Shown here one piece after another: positions 5,792-8,671 of a stretch of DNA of 8,671 bases; position 1 is the first letter of the stretch; each line of letters starts with the position of its first letter. The notes under the pieces were generated by a model. That model was not told the origin of the DNA, did no database searches, and worked only from the letters and a program-made list of their open reading frames with translations. Source of the stretch: JAKORR01 sp964608495 (GTDB lineage: Bacteria; Armatimonadota; Zipacnadia; Zipacnadales; FEN-943); the NCBI GenBank assembly GCA_964608495.1, contig CAZSOQ010000223.1, positions 1 through 8,671 on the forward strand, in the 5' to 3' direction. The translations under genes and the position numbers were made by a program.

Positions 5792-6880
5792 TTACTCGAC
5801 CTCGATCCCAAGTAGCTCCTTCTTCCTGCGCCAGTAGTACTGGACCGCCTCCCAGGAAATGTCCGGGGGCATGGAGTGGTCGCAGGTCGGGAGGTAGCCT
5901 CCCTCCAGCGCGACCGGGATCTTGGCCTCAAGCTCGCGATCAATGGCGGGCGGTCCCGCCGCGATGGCCCGCTTGTCTAGGTTCCCGTGCAGGAGTAGCT
6001 GCTTGCCGTACCTGCGGCGCAGGACCGGCGCGTCCATGTGAGCGGCGACCTCGAGCGGCCACAGGTAGTTCATGCCGCAGCGCAGGAAGGGCCCGATGAC
6101 CTGGGAGGCGTCGCCGTCGCTGTCCACTCCGCGCACGGGGACGCCCGCCTCGATCAGCAGGTCGTTGATGCGCCGGTAGTGCGGCCCGAAGAATTCCATG
6201 AACATGCGCGGGGAGATCAGCGGGGCGGTGTGGAAGGCCATGTCCTCCCAGAAGTCCACGGTGTCGGGCACGACGTCGCTGACGATCTGCTCGAGGAGGC
6301 AGTAGTGGAACTCGCCCCAGTGGTGGGCCATGTCGTGGATGAACTCCGGGTCGTCGTACAGCAGCGGCGCCATGTGCTCGATGCCGATAAGGTCGCGCAG
6401 GGGGCCGAACATGCCCAGATGCGGGTAGGCACTAACCACCAGGGGCACCTCGCGGTCTCGCCAGCCCGCAACCAGCTCGTCCCAGTTGTCGGGGAAGCGC
6501 CCGGGCGTGTCGGGGTCGTAGCGCCAGGCGACCTTCGCCTCCCAGTCGCGGCGGGTCTTGATGGGGTAGTCAATGAAGTTCGGCATGGAGGTCTCGCGGC
6601 CCTGCTTGAATTCGCGCCGCGTGATGCCCCGCTCGTCAACGTACGCGATGGTGTCCTCGTCTTCCTCGACCACCGCGTACTCATGCACGGGAAGCGGGCC
6701 GAAGTTGACGGGCACCGTCCAGACGGGATCGCACTCGGCCAGGTGGGGCGGCCAGTCGCCCTCCATGCCCTCGTCCCGCCAGCGCCGCAGCGTGCTCTCC
6801 CAGGGCCCCCATTCCTTGAGCACAGGGCGGTCCACCGGCTCGAAGCGGAAGGTCGCAAGATACCGCTCTCGTGGTGTCAT
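5792..6880 (-). CDS. Uroporphyrinogen decarboxylase (URO-D) superfamily protein, probably not HemE
   Basis: A 362-residue protein of the URO-D fold, which includes the heme enzyme HemE and cobamide-dependent methyltransferases such as MtaA and CmuA. The N-terminus MTPRERYLATFRFEPVDRP (1-19) is typical of the non-heme members. Further recognisable segments are FWEDMAFHTAPLISPRMF (210-227), GVDSDGD (251-257), LHGNLDKRAI (297-306) and GGYLPTCDHSMPPDISWE (327-344). The Arg-rich RxxGR-type motif that HemE uses near its N-terminus is absent. H298 and C333 are candidates for metal ligands of the kind the methyltransferase branch uses; this is inference. The ATG at 6880 follows AGGTGAG closely; an in-frame GTG at 6889 would add three residues. 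The gene lies 58 bases after the lipoprotein gene, probably in one transcript, and upstream of the glycyl radical enzyme. No corrinoid protein is visible, so the reaction is unassigned. Confidence 0.9.
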   Translation of the reverse strand: MTPRERYLATFRFEPVDRPVLKEWGPWESTLRRWRDEGMEGDWPPHLAECDPVWTVPVNFGPLPVHEYAVVEEDEDTIAYVDERGITRREFKQGRETSMPNFIDYPIKTRRDWEAKVAWRYDPDTPGRFPDNWDELVAGWRDREVPLVVSAYPHLGMFGPLRDLIGIEHMAPLLYDDPEFIHDMAHHWGEFHYCLLEQIVSDVVPDTVDFWEDMAFHTAPLISPRMFMEFFGPHYRRINDLLIEAGVPVRGVDSDGDASQVIGPFLRCGMNYLWPLEVAAHMDAPVLRRRYGKQLLLHGNLDKRAIAAGPPAIDRELEAKIPVALEGGYLPTCDHSMPPDISWEAVQYYWRRKKELLGIEVE

Positions 6881-6900
6881 CTGGCTCACCTGATCACCCC

Positions 6901-6918
6901 GCGTTGTCGGCGTTGTCG
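6901..6918. repeat. 9-base tandem direct repeat before the UroD-like gene
   Basis: GCGTTGTCG is repeated head-to-tail at 6901-6909 and 6910-6918, in the 58-base gap between the lipoprotein stop and the UroD-like start. GGCG-TTGT-CGCC within it (6909-6920) could also form a small 4-base-pair stem. Positions 6904-6918 match 450-464 at 14 of 15 bases. The element could be a regulator site or chance. Confidence 0.4.
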
Positions 6919-6938
6919 CCCTGGGGGCCGGCGCGCGG

Positions 6939-7751
6939 CTAGCCCTGGCCGTTGAAGAAGGCGTCCAGGGCGGCGTCGGCGCCTTCGACCTTCACCGGCT
7001 GTTTGAACACGTCCACCTGACGGTACTTACCCTTCGACCAGCCGTAGGTGAGGATGTCGTGCCGATGCGGCCCGAAGTGGGCCTCGCCCTCAGCCCACAC
7101 CGGCACGGCCAGGTAGATCTCCTTGCCCGGGTAGTTCAAATCGTAGTCCTTGATGGCCACGGCCGCGTCGCTGCTGGACTCGATGGGCTCGCGGTCCGCC
7201 GCGGGCTGCAGACCCTCGTCCTTCACCTGCCAGACGTAGATGTTCTCGGGGCGGCTCGAAACCCCGTAGGCCGCGAAGCGGAGGACCAGCTCGACCACGC
7301 CGTCCCCGTTCAGGTCCTCCGCGGCCAGCAGGCCGCTCTCGTCGCACAACTTCTCGCCGTCCGGCCCGGGGATGCTGAACCACTCGCCCCAGGCCGCCCC
7401 GTCCCACTTGGCGATGACGAAGTAGGCGATCTCCACCGGCTCGTCCATCTCGTCGGTCCTGCTGAACTGGTAGCCGATGATGCACTCCTTGACGCCGTCG
7501 CCGTCCAGATCGGCCTGATGCACCACTGTGGTTTCGTAGCCGCCTGCGGCCAGCTCGGCCGTGTCGCACTTCGGCAGGCCACCCTCGGGCACCGTGACCG
7601 CCGAGGGCCCGGTCGGAGTCGGTGGCTCGCTGCGAACGGGGGGGCCTGCCGGGCCGACGGGAGCCTCGGGCGGCGGTGGCTTCGGGCAGCCCGCCAGCAG
7701 CAGCAGGGCCAGGCCCGCGACGAACAGACCGATCAGCGCTGGTCCTTTCAT
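6939..7751 (-). CDS. Secreted lipoprotein with Asp-rich, FG-GAP/EF-hand-like loop repeats
   Basis: A 270-residue predicted lipoprotein. Residues 1-21 form a signal peptide with a long hydrophobic core, ending in the lipobox LLAGC with the lipidated cysteine at C22. A Pro/Gly-rich tether follows (about 23-55). The mature domain carries three spaced Asp-rich loops: DLDGDGVKE (81-89), DLNGDGVVE (146-154) and a degenerate DYDLNYPGKE (202-211). Each is followed by a beta-strand-like hydrophobic run. Such D-x-D-x-D-G loops occur in calcium-binding FG-GAP/VCBS-type blades and EF-hands, so a small envelope domain with calcium-binding loops is likely, but I cannot name a family. ATG 7751 is chosen because GGGGAG lies ten bases upstream and it gives a classic signal peptide; an in-frame GTG at 7760 is too close to that site. 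It lies 79 bases after the ADP-ribosylglycohydrolase gene, with no visible promoter between. Confidence 0.8.
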   Translation of the reverse strand: MKGPALIGLFVAGLALLLLAGCPKPPPPEAPVGPAGPPVRSEPPTPTGPSAVTVPEGGLPKCDTAELAAGGYETTVVHQADLDGDGVKECIIGYQFSRTDEMDEPVEIAYFVIAKWDGAAWGEWFSIPGPDGEKLCDESGLLAAEDLNGDGVVELVLRFAAYGVSSRPENIYVWQVKDEGLQPAADREPIESSSDAAVAIKDYDLNYPGKEIYLAVPVWAEGEAHFGPHRHDILTYGWSKGKYRQVDVFKQPVKVEGADAALDAFFNGQG

Positions 7752-7798
7752 CGTGCTCACACTCCCCTCGTCCCTGTCCCCGGCTGCAGCAGGCTCGG

Positions 7799-7812
7799 GC
7801 GCCCTCGGGCGC
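7799..7812. other. Short GC hairpin after the ADP-ribosylglycohydrolase gene
   Basis: GCGCC and GGCGC (7799-7803 and 7808-7812) form five G-C pairs around a four-base loop, about 19 bases beyond the stop of the ADP-ribosylglycohydrolase gene on the minus strand. There is no T-run, so it is not a standard intrinsic terminator. It might slow polymerase or protect the transcript end. Confidence 0.22.
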
Positions 7813-7830
7813 GGCCCGGGACCGGCCGTG

Positions 7831-8671
7831 TCACCCGACCTGCTCCGCGACGCGCAGGCTGCGGGCGGCGAGATCGGAGATGCGGTTGACGTTCATGCCT
7901 TCCAGGGCGCTCTCGAGCGTGTCCTGCAGCGGGGCCACCCAGGCCTCGGGCAGGCCCGAGGCGCCCAGCAGCGCGCCCATCACGGACCCCGCGGTGGCGC
8001 CGTTGCAGTCGGTGTCCCAGCCGCCCATGACAGCGATGGCGATGGCCCGGCCGAAGTCGCCGTCGGCGTGGAGCAGGCCCATGAGCACCAGAGCCGCGTT
8101 GTTGATCGTGTGGACGGGATGGTAGTGCCCATACTTGGCGTTGATGCGCTCCCAGGTCCGCTGCCAGTCGCTGTCCTGGGTGCACCAGTCCAGGCAGTCG
8201 TCGAGGGCCTCGCGGAAGCGGCAGCGGGCCGGGATCTCGACGGCAGCGGCGGCCAGGGCCTCGGCCAGGTCATCGGTCGCCAGGGCGGCGGCGATCGCTG
8301 CGGCGAAGTACATCTCGCCGTAGATCCCGTTCCTGACGTGGCTGATGCAGGCGTCGCGCCAGGCGAACTCGGCGGCCTTCTCGGGCCAGCCCGGCGCGCC
8401 GTAGCCCCAGCCGTCGGCCCTGATCTGCGCCCCGATCCACTCGCGGTAAGGATTCAGGTAGGCCGCGGACTCGGGGGGCCACAGGTCCAGGACGAAGTTG
8501 CGGTAGGCCAAGCGCTCGGCCGTGTACACGCGATGGTAGGGGAAGTGCTCGAGCCACTGGACGGCCACATCGCGGGGCTGGAAGTCGGGGCCCTTCTCCT
8601 CGAGGATGTGCAGGCCGAGGACGGTGTAGTCGGTGTCGTCGTCGCGCACCCCGCGAGTGATGTTGCCGCGG
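7831..8671 (-). CDS. ADP-ribosylglycohydrolase family protein (5' end beyond window)
   Basis: The frame is open from the right edge to a TGA at 7831-7833, giving about 280 visible residues with the N-terminus missing. The family's two metal-binding clusters are present. The first is VRDDDTDYTVLGLHILE (codons near 8649-8599), whose Asp/Thr residues bind one side of a dinuclear Mg site. The second is GGWDTDCNGATAGSVMGALL near the C-terminus, the family's GG-x-DTD-x-xGA signature. Between them, NPYREWIGAQIRADGWGYG and SHVRNGIYGEMYFAAAIAAAL match a subfamily found in many soil and environmental bacteria. Characterised relatives remove ADP-ribose from proteins (DraG, ARH) or act on related nucleotides; this subfamily's substrate is not known to me. 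GTG at 8649 is an in-frame start codon, but conserved-looking sequence continues upstream, so it is not the true start. It is first of the visible genes in the minus-strand run. Confidence 0.9.
   Translation of the reverse strand, partial: RGNITRGVRDDDTDYTVLGLHILEEKGPDFQPRDVAVQWLEHFPYHRVYTAERLAYRNFVLDLWPPESAAYLNPYREWIGAQIRADGWGYGAPGWPEKAAEFAWRDACISHVRNGIYGEMYFAAAIAAALATDDLAEALAAAAVEIPARCRFREALDDCLDWCTQDSDWQRTWERINAKYGHYHPVHTINNAALVLMGLLHADGDFGRAIAIAVMGGWDTDCNGATAGSVMGALLGASGLPEAWVAPLQDTLESALEGMNVNRISDLAARSLRVAEQVG

Noticed and set aside
5792..6880. Naming the URO-D protein hemE
   Set aside because: The N-terminal arginine-rich substrate motif is missing, and no other heme genes are nearby.
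1..8671. CRISPR arrays, tRNA/rRNA genes, insertion sequences, phage or integrase genes
   Set aside because: No regularly spaced repeats, cloverleaf-like sequences, transposase motifs or terminal inverted repeats were seen on either strand.

Overview
The window is a gene-dense, very GC-rich stretch of bacterial chromosome with nine protein-coding genes and short intergenic gaps (10 to 212 bases). I see no tRNA, rRNA, CRISPR array, insertion sequence or phage gene. The mix of families (DegT-type aminotransferase, UroD-like protein, glycyl radical enzyme, ADP-ribosylglycohydrolase, zinc-finger anti-sigma module) resembles environmental Armatimonadota, Planctomycetota or related uncultured lineages. 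That placement is an inference from gene content, not a demonstrated affiliation. A glycyl radical enzyme implies at least periods of anaerobic life.

Left part (1-1768). The N-terminal third of an MFS-type transporter runs off the left edge on the minus strand. Facing away from it across a 212-base divergent region is a 414-residue DegT/DnrJ/EryC1/StrS-family PLP aminotransferase. It has a clear Shine-Dalgarno and a good sigma70-like promoter (TTGTCG, 17-base spacer, TATCAT).

Centre (1779-3325). A small three-helix membrane protein (minus strand) lies back to back with a two-gene stress-signalling module on the plus strand: an ECF sigma factor and its zinc-finger, single-pass anti-sigma factor, joined by an ATGA overlap. 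The 126-base region between the divergent genes holds a 72-base interrupted palindrome with two nested stems on one axis. It is the most striking non-coding structure in the window.

Right part (3347-8671, all minus strand). In transcription order: an ADP-ribosylglycohydrolase family protein (5' end off the window), a secreted lipoprotein with Asp-rich loop repeats, a UroD-superfamily protein that is probably not the heme enzyme, and a 773-residue glycyl radical enzyme. The first three may be co-transcribed, as their gaps are 79 and 58 bases with no visible promoter. The glycyl radical enzyme has its own promoter-like sequence (TTGACG, 17-base spacer, AATACT) in the 123-base gap before it. It carries a Cys-Thr-Glu active-site motif and not the Cys-Cys pair of pyruvate formate-lyase, so its substrate is unknown. 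No radical-SAM activase is visible.

Nothing here proves a new system. The best leads are the substrate-unknown glycyl radical enzyme next to a UroD-like protein, and the ECF/anti-sigma pair with its compound palindrome and divergent membrane protein.
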